A stretch of 64,000 nucleotides of DNA from Effrenium voratum (Eukaryota > Sar > Dinophyceae > Suessiales > Symbiodiniaceae): NCBI GenBank assembly GCA_963377175.1, contig CAUJNA010000846.1, positions 726,604 to 790,603 of the forward strand, given 5' to 3'. Below are positions 41,285 to 50,820 of the stretch, in pieces. How positions within the stretch are numbered: position 1 is the stretch's first letter; each line of letters begins with the position of its first letter. Both the position numbers and the translations under genes were made by a program. The notes under the pieces are model-generated. The model had not been told where the DNA came from, made no database searches, and saw only the letters and a list, made by a program, of their open reading frames with translations.

Positions 41285-41408
41285 CGAGGTCCTCCAGAAT
41301 TTGAGAGGTTAGAAGAAGTTGGTACCTCTTTTTTTTTTTGCTGTAGTCCATGTTTGCAAGGGGAACCCTCCCCCAAAAAAGGGCAAAAGGGCACTACTGG
41401 GGACCTAG
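41285..41408. mobile_element. Family 1 element, copy 12, 4-bp TSD
   Basis: CGAGGTCCTCCAG at the left end and CACTACTGGGGACCTAG at the right end. TTGG flanks both sides (41281-41284 and 41409-41412). Confidence 0.86.
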
Positions 41409-41412
41409 TTGG

Positions 41413-41800
41413 AGTTGGTACCACTTCTGGGGTCTGTGTTTCCTGACTTTGTCTGTTGAATTCACCAAACAGCCAAACAAAACGTGACAACTTTGGCTCG
41501 TCTTTTGTTTGAGGCTCGGTACCCCTTGGTCGGAGTTCAAGCGGAAACCAAAAGGAATACCGTTCAGCAATTTTGGAGGGTCCTCCAAGAACTTTTCCTT
41601 TTCACACCCACCTGACTCGGGCAGTGGTCAGCTAACCCTCAATTGGTGGTCTAAATTGGCGGTTTGGATTTGGATTTGAACCCCAGCTTCTTACACATGC
41701 TACACGCCGTTCTCACAGTGCGGGGTCGATTGGTGACTGACCGATTTTGGCGACAACGAGCCTCCGCGGCTCTTTTTGTGAGCCACGGGCAACCATTGTT
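41413..41800. other. Intergenic stretch, no gene seen
   Basis: The minus strand just right of the element reads as protein-like (FVWLFGEFNRQSQETQTPEV) over about 70 bp. The rest is unremarkable. Confidence 0.3.
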
Positions 41801-41933
41801 CTAGGGGCTGATTCCAACCATTCTTTTCAACCATCGTTCTTTTCAAAAAAACGGCTCCGTGTTCCCTGTGTTTCTGGAGGTTTTTTGGAAAGGATCGCTG
41901 GAAAGACTGGAAATGGACGGTGCCCACCCCCCT
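41801..41933. mobile_element. Family 11 element, copy 3, inverted
   Basis: CTAGGGGCTGATTCCAACC at the left, ACCATCGTTCTTTTCAAAAA in the middle and GGATCGCTGGAAAGACTGG toward the right match the family in reverse. Confidence 0.65.
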
Positions 41934-41982
41934 AAGGAAGGGGTCCAGGCATGGCAAAGGCGCAGTTCATGCCCAGTTTCTA

Positions 41983-42107
41983 CTGTGGACGGTTGAAATC
42001 CATTTCGCACCACCTTGAAACCATGGGAAACCATTGTTTGTGGGTATTTACAGGAGAGTCATCATTCCAGGGTTTCTTAGGTGGTGCAGGATTTTGTCCA
42101 TCCACTG
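41983..42107. mobile_element. Family 2 element, copy 12, TA flanks
   Basis: CTGTGGACGGTTGAAATCC at the left end and TTGTCCATCCACTG at the right end. TA on both sides. Confidence 0.82.
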
Positions 42108-42436
42108 TATGTCGGAAAGCTGTCTGAACTGAGATCCAGTTTTCGACATCGAGAAAACCACCCAAAAACCCAGGGACGAGGGCTGGTGTTGGTTTAACGG
42201 TTGACATGCCTTCGTCCCAAACTGTGTCACGTTGAGTTTTCATCTCCAACCCCTTTGTTTCGAGTTGGTTTTCCAATCATCCCAGGGTGCAACCACCACA
42301 GGCACCCTGATGACATCACCAAGCGGCCAGGTTAGTAACCCTGGCTATAGGGGACTCACAACAATGCTAAGTGGGGTACAACCAGGGCAAAGCTGACCAG
42401 CGATTCCTCCCTGACTATCTAAGTAAATCCAGTCAA
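42108..42436. other. Intergenic stretch, no gene seen
   Basis: Unique sequence without recognised family or domain. Confidence 0.3.
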
Positions 42437-42554
42437 ACTTGCACGAAATCCTGCACCACCGTTCAGAACCCTGGAATGATGATTGCCCTGGATCCCCACA
42501 AATGGTGTCAACCATGTCATTTCGTGGTGCGAAAAACCGGATTTCGCTCCACAG
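42437..42554. mobile_element. Family 2 element, diverged copy 13
   Basis: GCACGAAATCCTGCACCACC at the left and GGATTTCGCTCCACAG at the right. The middle is rearranged. Confidence 0.62.
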
Positions 42555-42573
42555 CATGTCCTGGGGGTGCGCG

Positions 42574-42705
42574 GACGGAGATGCCCAGTGGGCCAGGGGA
42601 AAACAAAGAGGGGCATCCTTTTTGACTTGCTTGAGTATAAAGGAATCGGAACCATTCCCAAACAAAAAGGTCGAAAAAAGGAGCGGAATCCGCTGGGCAA
42701 CCTTG
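42574..42705. mobile_element. Family 10 element, copy 4
   Basis: GAGATGCCCAGTGGGCCAGG at the left and TCCGCTGGGCAACC at the right. Confidence 0.7.
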
Positions 42706-42822
42706 GTTGCTGTTGACCCCTCTGCAAAAAGTTGAACTTTTTGTGGGTTTAGTGAGTGGGGAAAACCCCGTGATTTCAACCAAACAGTTGAAGTCTAAAG
42801 ATCCAACCCAATAGCAGTGAAG
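42706..42822. repeat. Family 7 repeat, copy 5
   Basis: GCTGTTGACCCCTCTGC, AAAGTTGAACTTTTTGTGGG and AAGATCCAACCCAATAGCAG. Confidence 0.68.
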
Positions 42823-42929
42823 GGCATATCCAGTTCGTTACACCTGATTCAAGCCTGACAATCAACCCAGTGATTCCATTTCCCTGGAGGAAACCAAGGG
42901 AACAACATCCACAGGACACGTCAGCAACT

Positions 42930-43040
42930 GATTTCCGTCCCCTGGAAAAATAACCATATTTCCGGTAGTGAAATCGATTCCCTTTAAACTTTACCAACAG
43001 GGGAAAATAGGAAATGAACAAATCTCAACCAAACAGAAGG
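42930..43040. mobile_element. Family 9 element, copy 5, diverged
   Basis: CCCCTGGAAAAATAACC, TTCCGGTAGTGAAATCGATT and CTCAACCAAACAGAAGG. Confidence 0.6.
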
Positions 43041-43044
43041 CAAC

Positions 43045-43237
43045 TCCAACCTCCCTGCGCCTTGGCGTCCTAGGCCCCCGGCACCGCGCCATCGTCACCT
43101 CCGACGCCGCCGCCGCCACCGCCGCCCGCCGCGGCGTCGCTTCTTCGGCGCTCGAATTGCGGCGGCTTGGCGCCAGTGGGAGGTCCACGGAGGACACGGA
43201 GCCTCGCAGACGCGGAGTCCCACGGAAGAGTCAAGTG
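43045..43237. other. GC-rich island with GCC/GCG repeats
   Basis: CGCCGCCGCCACCGCCGCCC-type sequence near 43105. It is open on both strands (Ala/Arg-rich plus, Gly-rich minus). A possible exon or a CpG-rich low-complexity block. Confidence 0.3.
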
Positions 43238-43360
43238 CCCAAACGCTCCCGATTGATTTGGGGCCCTCAATCAGCCTAGTTTTGAGACCCCAAAACCCCT
43301 CTGGGGTGTCCAATGGAGGATCTGGGTCTTCCATTGGAAGCCGAAGCCAGGAGGGTCTGG
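43238..43360. mobile_element. Family 17 element, copy 3
   Basis: CCCAAACGCTCCCGATTG at the left and GCCAGGAGGGTCTGG at the right. The interior TGTCCAATGGAGGATCTGGG is shared. Confidence 0.62.
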
Positions 43361-43445
43361 ATGGAAAAGCTTGAGGTTGGTTCATATTTTGAGGAATACC
43401 AAGGGTCCAAGGCAATTTCTTGGTTCCACAAGCTTCTTTGGTGGA

Positions 43446-43544
43446 CCTGGAGTCTCCCTAAGGACCCTAAAAAAAATGGTTGGTCATTACCCAAAATGCA
43501 GAAGTCATGGACACATGTTTGAAGGGTCAAAAGGAGACTCCAGG
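43446..43544. mobile_element. Family 3 element, copy 6
   Basis: CCTGGAGTCTCCCTAAGGAC at the left end and AAAAGGAGACTCCAGG at the right end. Confidence 0.83.
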
Positions 43545-43600
43545 GAACAGCTTGCTGTTGGTTCGTATTTTGAGGAGAACTTAGTTGTTAAAGGCATTTT

Positions 43601-43730
43601 CTTGCTGGTGCGAGAAGTAGGGAATGAGGAAATCAATCTGGGGATTCCCTCAAAGGAAACCACCAGTTGGATGCTTTGTCTCGGGGTCATTCGATTTCTC
43701 ACTGCCTGCATCTCTCGCACCGAAGGCAAG
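43601..43730. mobile_element. Family 8 element, copy 3
   Basis: CTTGCTGGTGCGAGAAGTAG at the left end, AAACCACCAGTTGGATGC in the middle and CTCTCGCACCGAAGGCAAG at the right end. Confidence 0.7.
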
Positions 43731-43979
43731 TGTTTCAGCCTCCGCTTTGTGTTGTTCAATTCCTAAAGTCAGCTGCCCAGTTCGGACCCAGACAAATAAA
43801 AGGTGATCACCGCTTTGGGGCCACTAAAAATCGACCGAAGGGAAACCAAAACTTCGGGGTACAGTCACCAGCGTCAAAACAAAGGGGTTCATATTTCACC
43901 ACCATTTACTTCAGGAGTAGCTCATCTAAGTGGGTCCCCTTGGGCCATTCTTTTCATGGGAATCGGCAAGGAACCGTAG
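43731..43979. other. Intergenic stretch, no gene seen
   Basis: Unique sequence with no recognised family or domain. Confidence 0.3.
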
Positions 43980-44109
43980 CTAGGTCCTCCAGTAGAGAGG
44001 TTAGACTAAGTTGGTACCAACTTGTTTCTGTCTAGTTTACTAGGGAAACCGAATCTCCCAACCCAAAAAAAGACACGGTGAAAAGGGCGCCACTTGCTCA
44101 GAAACCTAG
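43980..44109. mobile_element. Family 1 element, copy 13
   Basis: CTAGGTCCTCCAGTAGAGAG at the left end and CACTTGCTCAGAAACCTAG at the worn right end. Confidence 0.78.
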
Positions 44110-44256
44110 GGAAAAGCTTCGATGCGGTCGGTTCGCTTCGAGGTCCGGGCACGGCTTCGAAAAAAGAAGCCATTCCGGTGCCGACGGCCGAACAAAAAAA
44201 AAAAAAAAAAAAAAGTAAGAAAAAACCAAACGGCCCCGGCGAATGTACATTCGACA

Positions 44257-44351
44257 CCTCCATTTGCTTGTCTTAAGCCCCCAGAGAAAAAAGAACAGGT
44301 TTCCAAAAGACCAACAGGGGAAAATAAAATATGTTCTTCACCAAATGGAAG
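44257..44351. mobile_element. Family 9 element, copy 6
   Basis: CCTCCATTTGCTTGTCTTAA at the left end and CTTCACCAAATGGAAG at the right end. The flanks GACA and GAAA match in three of four bases. Confidence 0.75.
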
Positions 44352-45177
44352 GAAAGGTGTAAACAAAGAAGAGCCGGAGGGAAGCGGGGTGTTTTGCTTT
44401 TGGAGTCAACACTCACTTGCCTGAAGAGTCCAAATAGGGTAAACCAGCTAATGATTTCAAACAGAAAAAACACCGGTTCCCATTTTCGGGTCTAGGTTTT
44501 GCAGGTATGCTGGGTACATAGCAATATCAGGCGTGTATACGATACTGTCTTAGGGGCGTGTGATATTATGGTGTTATATAAACATCCATACTTTCAAAGC
44601 CAATAGCATGCTCCGTTAAGACCCTTAAGAACTCTCTTGCAGATTCTTGCAGCTAGGATAGGTAGGGAATCAGGGGTTTTGGGAATCAACCAATGGATCC
44701 CCCCTGCTGAGAACCAGAAAGTAGAATGGAAGCAACTATAAAACAAATGTGTAGAGGTTCCTTTCAAGGACCCCCGAGTTGGTTCCATGTAAGTATGGAT
44801 GTCTTTGTTTAGGAATCGGGCCGGGACCCCAAAATGGATGAAACGGTCCTTTCGTGTCCCTTTAAACCACAAAACATGTACCCTCAACAAAGACACACCC
44901 AGAGTCCGAACAACTACATCTAATTTGCATAGGGAATGAAAAAGTCCACATCAAGGAGCGCATGGTTCTCAGGGATTCAAGATGATGCAAGTAGCAATCA
45001 TTTTTGCGGTAAGCATCACTGGCAAGGATTTTCTCCCGGGGTCCCGGAGTGTTAGTATATGTGTGTCGAAATCGGGGGGACTCCTCCCTAAAGACGTGAT
45101 TTGTCCTCTTGATTTTTCTTACCAACCTGCAGAACACGCGCAAACGGATGAGCCGCTGGGTGAGAGTAGACCCTACG
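44352..45177. other. Intergenic stretch, no gene seen
   Basis: Low-repeat sequence with short frames on both strands. Nothing is recognised. Confidence 0.3.
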
Positions 45178-45325
45178 TTCCGATTCGCCCTTCAAAGAAA
45201 GGGCCAAGGGGGCCCAATGTGGATGATGAAACTTGAGCATGTTTTTGTTTTTGTTTTTTGGGGGGGGGTGGTTATATTAACCCCGTTTGCTCCAATGGTG
45301 GTAACTGAACCCCGGGGTTGATGGC
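45178..45325. repeat. Family 14 repeat, copy 3
   Basis: TTCCGATTCGCCC, CAATGTGGATGATGAAAC, GTGGTTATATTAACCCCG and CCAATGGTGGTAACTGAACC. Confidence 0.6.
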
Positions 45326-45640
45326 ACAATTCCCTATGGGGTTAAGCAAAGGGGATAATCTTTCATCGCGCCATCCACTTCAACCATCTGATAGGAATCG
45401 GACCGCCCAACATGTTGATTCTCCTGCTGTTTTCCTCTGTACACCATCCAAAAAAGTCACACACGCATGGTGGCTGTTGACAGCCCACTTGGATTCCGCG
45501 CCATCGTCGCTGGCGCCCAAGGAGAAGGGGCCTCGAATGGGCAAAATCCGGGCAGAGGAAGATGGAAGATGACGGCCCCTTCGCTGGCAAAGTGAACACT
45601 GGCAAAGAGGCAGAGCCAGGAGCCCTGTGTGAACACCAGA
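45326..45640. other. Intergenic stretch, no gene seen
   Basis: Unique sequence, GC-richer at 45490-45620, with no recognised domain. Confidence 0.3.
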
Positions 45641-45745
45641 CTTCCATTTGGTTAAGACCCCTGCAAAAAAATATATTTCTAGTAGTGATAAATTCCATTT
45701 AAAACCAACAAGGGAAAATAAAACATGTCCTTAAACAAATGGAAG
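45641..45745. mobile_element. Family 9 element, copy 7, best-preserved ends
   Basis: CTTCCATTTGGTTAAGACCC at the left end and CCTTAAACAAATGGAAG at the right end. The flanks CAGA and CACA match in three of four bases. Confidence 0.85.
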
Positions 45746-46146
45746 CACAGAAATAGCCCGTTCTTGTGAAGGCCCCCTTTCTGTATATCAGGGAAATAGC
45801 CTGTTCTCATGACCACAACTGGATCTCTCCCAGAAAGTGGCAACCTCCTCTGCAAATGTTCAAACGGACCCGCCCCCGAACAAAAAAATGGTCTCCCAAA
45901 CAGGAGACCCCGCCACAAAGTCTAGGTTCTAGGGTTTCATATTCATCTGGGGAGTAAAGCGTGTTTGGTTTTACCTGGACGCCAAAAGCAAAATCCCCAT
46001 CTTGTGCGGCCCCTTCTAAAAAAAAGACACCCCCAATTTGGGCGAGAATTTTCATTGGGGACCCTTTGATGGACATCCAAAAAACATGGTGGGAACTCAT
46101 GCCCAGCACCGCTTAGGTTACCACTCTTACCCGCACACCAACTAAC

Positions 46147-46216
46147 GTGGAACCTGACAGAGGGGTCCTGGGGAACACCATGTTCCTTTTAAAGGGATCC
46201 CCGAACGTCAGGTCCG
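46147..46216. repeat. Family 15 palindrome, copy 1
   Basis: GGAACCTGACAGAGGGGTCC at the left faces GGATCCCCGAACGTCAGGTC at the right. A related copy lies at 48546-48614. Confidence 0.6.
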
Positions 46217-46353
46217 AGTTTGACACCGGAAGTGTGGGACAAATCCAATGTCCCTATTGGTGAGAAAATCCCGGCGCAGGCGAAGCTGAGTCATGAACCT
46301 TTAGGGTGGGAACGGAGAGGGGGGGCCGCAACTCCCTGAGTCAGCCCTGAATA

Positions 46354-46484
46354 CTATGGATAGCTGAAATCGAAATTCGCTTCTCGCACAACGAAATGAA
46401 ACCATGGCTGAAACCATAACTTTTGTTTGTCGGTCATCATGCCAGGATTTCTGGACGGTGGAGCGGGATTCTGTCCATCCACAG
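46354..46484. mobile_element. Family 2 element, copy 14
   Basis: CTATGGATAGCTGAAATCG after TA at the left and GGATTCTGTCCATCCACAG at the right. The middle is worn. Confidence 0.7.
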
Positions 46485-46977
46485 AATAATCGGTAAGCAA
46501 ATCCTTGCCTAGCAGGTAATGATATGAGGTTGATCAAAAGGTTCGGGGAAACCACCAACACAAATGACTCTCACCACATGGGCAAAGTTACCCGTGGTCA
46601 GGTTGGGGCCAGGAATACTGATCAACCCCATATTGCGGATATTCCTTTAATCAGCTCCTGGCTTTCCCGAAAAAAACCATACAACCAGCAATGGTTCAAA
46701 CACTCACGTGGCAATTCCCAGATAAGTTTGTCTCAAAATAGGGGAACCCCAACAATGGGTGTTTCCTGTTCATTTCCCTTCAAAGCCATCCAAACAGGGT
46801 ACCCTCAAAATTCCACGCCAAAATCAGACGCTCTCGGTTTGACAAGGCCCTCTGCATTAGCCCTCCTCGATTCATCCTCCTAGTCACAGCCATGGGCATG
46901 GGAGAATTCATCTTCGTAGTGAGTCTCCCATGTCCCAAACCCCCGATATTTGACGGGGCCCAAAGGAAATAACATTT
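46485..46977. other. Intergenic stretch, no gene seen
   Basis: Unique sequence. One 119-codon plus-strand frame is present, without a recognised domain. Confidence 0.3.
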
Positions 46978-47077
46978 GAATAAGTTGGTACGCAACTCTT
47001 TTCTGTAGTCTCTTTTAGTAGGGGAACCTTCCCAACCAAAAAAGAAACGGTTAGAAAGGGCACCTAGCTGGACCTAG
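46978..47077. mobile_element. Family 1 element, copy 14, left end lost
   Basis: GAATAAGTTGGTACGC, the core CTTTTAGTAGGGGAACC and the right end ACCTAGCTGGACCTAG. Confidence 0.75.
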
Positions 47078-47286
47078 AAATAGAAAAGCCCTGCGGCGTC
47101 CATCGGGCGCGCTGTTTGCCGGCCAGGGCACGCAGGCCCTCCACTTTGGTCTCCCAACCAGCCTGGCAGCATGCGGGCGAAGCAAAGGGCCACATTTCCT
47201 CGATCTGCACGTGGCATCCTTCTAGTACCTTCCATTTCCAGTGGCGCCCTTTGTACCTTCTAGACACCCAGTGGCGCCCTTTGTTT

Positions 47287-47409
47287 CTAGCAAAAGCCTC
47301 CTGGCCCATTCTTTCCAGGGATCCGAATCTTTCCAAAAAAACTTCAATTCGCCCGGGGGAAGCGGCCGGTTGTTGAAAACGATGGTTGAATGGGGAATAA
47401 AACCCCTAG
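47287..47409. mobile_element. Family 11 element, copy 4
   Basis: CTAGCAAAAGCC at the left, CCCATTCTTTCCAGGGATCC and GGTTGTTGAAAACGATGG inside, and AAAACCCCTAG at the right. Confidence 0.68.
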
Positions 47410-48343
47410 AATCCTCGGAATGACCCCCGGCTGGTCGGGAAAACAACACCCCCAAAACTCAATGCTCACTTTCATGACCTGTGTCGACCTTTGAATCACC
47501 TCTTGAACCGTGCTGATCAGAATCTGCTATATAATTAAAGCTACCCACCAAAACCTCAGTTGCCCAGTTCGGACACAGAAATAACAGGCGAGCACCTCTT
47601 GGCACCTGTACTCAAAATGGACCAACATGCTTCGCTTCGGGGTGACCTCAAAAAGGCAGCGACTGAGTGGATCAAATCAGCCAACGGAAAAAAAAAGGGG
47701 GAAAAAAAGAAAAATAAAAAAAACAAACAAAACGCAAATCGCAGCGAAACCTGCGGGATAGGGGGGGCACCAGCGTTTTGACCCACAGCCAAACAGTCGG
47801 GTGAGACTAGAAGAAGACTAAGGGAAGATGCCGGGGTCCAAAAAAACGCGCGCGAGACTAGAGCAAGACTAGGGGGCAGACCATGGGAAACCGAATCGCT
47901 TTCAGCGAATCTTGCTTTGGTAAGCCCCAGGTAGGCAGCCTGGAGAGGGAAGAGAGAGGCTATCCTGCAGCCAGAGGTACCCGAAAATTCCGATTGCTTA
48001 GAGCGCAGCAAGTCAAAAAGCAAGCTTTTTAGAGGTCCAGCCAGGTTTCACAAACGGGGCGCGAGGTTCCAAACAGGTCAAGCTGCAGATTCACCTGGAA
48101 CCCAAAAAACATCACTTTTAGTTTGGGACCTCCTTTTGGTAGGACCCCCTAATTCCCCCCTTGTTTTGGCTCATGTCAATTGAAGGGGAACAGCCCAAAT
48201 TGCGAGGCCATCTATGGATGCCCCATGAAATGAAACAGGCCACTTGAGTTTGTGCATGACAACCCTCCGCTTGCCTCGTGCGGAATTGGGGAGGGAGACG
48301 GCGACCGTTCAGCTGCGACCTGGAAGCAGGTCCCAGCGTCATT
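47410..48343. other. Intergenic stretch, no gene seen
   Basis: A purine-rich block lies at about 47690-47735. Minus-strand frames at 47556-48023 look compositional. Nothing is recognised. Confidence 0.35.
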
Positions 48344-48446
48344 TGGCTGTGGGTCAAGAATAGGTACCCAAAATGCAACCCTGGTAAATGGACATATGGA
48401 CTAAACCTGCGGTCCCCTGGTGGTTTAATTTTGACCCATACCCATT
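48344..48446. repeat. Family 6 repeat, copy 4
   Basis: GGCTGTGGGTCAAGAATAGG, AACCCTGGTAAATGGACATA and GTTTAATTTTGACCCATACC. Confidence 0.66.
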
Positions 48447-48545
48447 TCATCGCCACGCAAGAGGAAAGCATAGATCCGATACTCATTTGGGTGCGTCTTT
48501 TTGAGGAGACCCCTTTTGGTGGGTTATAACCCCCCCACCCATTAA

Positions 48546-48614
48546 CATGGACCTGGACAGAGGGGTCCTGGTTTGGACCATTTTCCAAGCGACCGGGTCC
48601 CTGTCAGGTTCCAT
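48546..48614. repeat. Family 15 palindrome, copy 2
   Basis: ATGGACCTGGACAGAGGGGT at the left faces GGTCCCTGTCAGGTTCCAT at the right. Confidence 0.62.
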
Positions 48615-48639
48615 GCTAATTGGTGAGAGGGTAAACCCA

Positions 48640-48726
48640 ATCATAACTTAGATGAAACTTCGTAGGTGAATAATAGTAGATGGCTATTAGCCTGCATTGT
48701 TTTAATGCTGTGGTAACTGAACCCCA
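48640..48726. repeat. Family 14 repeat, copy 4
   Basis: AGATGAAACTTCGTAGGTGA, GTTTTAATGCTGTGGTAACT and GAACCCCAGG. Confidence 0.55.
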
Positions 48727-49142
48727 GGCTGGGCAGTTGCTCTTATCGTCCTCGAAATCCTGCAACTCCCAAACTGGAAATTCGACAGTTTCCCTATGAA
48801 GGGCCTTCATGGGGTAAATCGCCGCCAATGTTGCCCCCAAATGAGCTCGTAAACTACTGGGCGCCCTGAAATAGGGTGACCCCAAAATGGTGACTTTCGT
48901 TTCATTTCCTTCAACCAACTTACAACAAGGGGCCTCAAAGAAGCAAACACAGTCACATACTGTATGGGTGGTTCTCAAAATGGGCTGTCGTTTGTGAGGG
49001 TACCCCTTTTTGGTTTTAAAGGGACGTCAAACGGAAAGCCGCAACTTTTGGGTGGGGTCCCCGAAACCAACAAAAAACAACATACCCAAATAGGGGTACC
49101 CTAAGATGGCGGGTGTGCTTGTGATTTCCCTTCAAATACCAA
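48727..49142. other. Intergenic stretch, no gene seen
   Basis: On the minus strand a short charged reading at about 48740-48830 (VEFPVWELQDFEDDKSN) looks protein-like, but no domain is recognised. GGGTACCCC phrases near 48999 and 49095 suggest another worn palindrome. Confidence 0.3.
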
Positions 49143-49262
49143 CTAGGTCCCCCAGTAGAGAGGTTAGAATAAGGGTACCCTTGTTTCTGTAGTCTGTTTT
49201 CGTAGGGGACCCCTCCGCAAAGAAAAAAGAGGAACGGTAAAAGTTGGCACTGGGAAACCTAG
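49143..49262. mobile_element. Family 1 element, copy 15, 4-bp TSD
   Basis: CTAGGTCCCCCAGTAGAGAG at the left end and CACTGGGAAACCTAG at the right end. CCAA flanks both sides (49139-49142 and 49263-49266). Confidence 0.88.
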
Positions 49263-49499
49263 CCAACCAGAGCGGTGCCAAAACCTGCAGTCCCAAGTCG
49301 CCTGCACTTCGCCAGCAAGCTCCATGCCTCAAGTCTCTCACATCGTGCAGGAAAGAGCTGGTTTGGGGTGTTTTGGGGTCACTTGTAGAGTTTCCTGTAA
49401 CCAAACCTTTTGGCTGAAAAGAATATGGGAAACCAACCACCAAATCAACGCAACATGGTCGTGTGCCATGTGTGTGGTCGAAACGACTGTGGGGCATGG

Positions 49500-49610
49500 T
49501 CATGGTTCACACTTTACTAATCCGCTCCCCCTATTAATAAATACCCCCCCCCCTCCCCTATTATAAATAAATCCACCCAAACATATATATATATATATAT
49601 TTAATTGGGG
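49500..49610. repeat. AT-rich microsatellite block
   Basis: An (AT)n run at about 49582-49601, preceded by TAATAAATA and C-run phrases. Confidence 0.8.
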
Positions 49611-50156
49611 TTTTTGGGGTTGGGTGTTTTGCTTTTCCAACAATGTGAGGGTTCACATAGGATTTGGAGGAAATGGATTGAATTGTAAGGTCCGCGAGTA
49701 AGCGGTTTAATAAGGAAATGTGATGTATCATTCTATTTGTTTACCAGTTTACTGGTTGTTTGTTTGCAGCCAGGCAGGTTAATTAGCCCGCATGCACGGG
49801 AGAGAGATAGTCGCAGCTAGACAGCTTTTGGGGACATGTTTTCTTTTGAGGGACACCCCAATAACTAAAGGAACCCACCTTTTGAAAAGTGAGGCTGGAA
49901 GCTTAAGTGGCCCCTAATAAGGATTCCAAGACTTTAGTATTGGTTTAGTATTGGCGCAATGGAAAATCAATTGTGCGGAGTGGAAATCTGGACTCGGGCC
50001 CCGGATTTGCATTTATTATTAATGGGGGTCATTCATTAATAGGGGGAGGATATTACAGTACTCCCTCGACCCCCTCGTAGTGAAGGATTCCTTTTTGAGG
50101 GGGTCGCCCATTTTTCACAAAAGGTGGCGAAAAGACACCCCTACGGTCACCAGGGT
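49611..50156. other. Intergenic stretch, no gene seen
   Basis: AT-richer unique sequence without recognised repeats or domains. Confidence 0.3.
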
Positions 50157-50199
50157 GAGTTGGTAGATGGCAAAACATCCCGATGCCATCTACCAACTC
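50157..50199. repeat. Perfect 15-bp stem hairpin
   Basis: GAGTTGGTAGATGGC (50157-50171) is the exact inverse of GCCATCTACCAACTC (50185-50199), with a 13-nt loop. Confidence 0.85.
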
Positions 50200-50219
50200 T
50201 CCAAGCGCCGCAAATATAT

Positions 50220-50346
50220 GGCCATGGGTCCAAATCCCGTACCCCCAGTGAACATCCCAATCCCCACTAAAATAGGTTCTAAAATGGGTGGTGAATTCAG
50301 CTACCAACCAAAATGGGATCCCAAAACGGTTTTGACAACCACAGCC
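50220..50346. mobile_element. Family 4 element, copy 4, 4-bp TSD
   Basis: GGCCATGGGTCCAAATCCC at the left end and GGTTTTGACAACCACAGCC at the right end. ATAT flanks both sides (50216-50219 and 50347-50350). Confidence 0.86.
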
Positions 50347-50424
50347 ATATCGCAAACAAGAAACCCCTGTAAACACCTGCGAATTTTGTCATGTGCTTGG
50401 CGGCCTGGTTTGCTTGCAACATGG

Positions 50425-50591
50425 CAGGGGCATCCACCCAAGAACCTCCCGCTCGCCAAGTCGCTCGCCGGCTCAGCTTTCCGAGACCTCAAAGAGCTCG
50501 GAGACTCCGGGCTCTCAGGGGCAGAGGTGTCGCCCAGAGAGAAAGGCGCCGCGTCCTTTGGAACTGGCCTGGGAGGTGCGCGCGTCGAATC
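50425..50591. other. GC-rich island, possible exon
   Basis: Unique, GC-rich and open on both strands. The minus strand reads Ser/Pro/Glu-rich (DTSAPESPESPSSLRSRKAE). No domain is recognised. Confidence 0.3.
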
Positions 50592-50672
50592 CTTCCACTT
50601 GGTTAAGACCCCTGGAAAAAACAAACATATCTTAGTGCTAAATTCCTTTTAAAACCAAGATGGGAAAACGGA
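50592..50672. mobile_element. Family 9 element, copy 8, right end lost
   Basis: CTTCCACTTGGTTAAGACCC, then ATTCCTTTTAAAACCAAGA. Confidence 0.65.
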
Positions 50673-50704
50673 AAGGTACCCTTGAAAAAGACACAGAGCC
50701 TTGT

Positions 50705-50820
50705 CCTTCATTTGCTGAGAAGTCCCCTGGAAAAATGAGAACATATTTCCAGTAGTGAAATCGATTCCCAGTAAAACCAACAGGGGAAAAAACAAAAACA
50801 AAAACATCTTAACCAAATGG
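50705..50820. mobile_element. Family 9 element, copy 9
   Basis: CCTTCATTTGCTGAGAAG at the left, TTTCCAGTAGTGAAATCGAT in the middle and ATCTTAACCAAATGG at the right. Confidence 0.7.
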
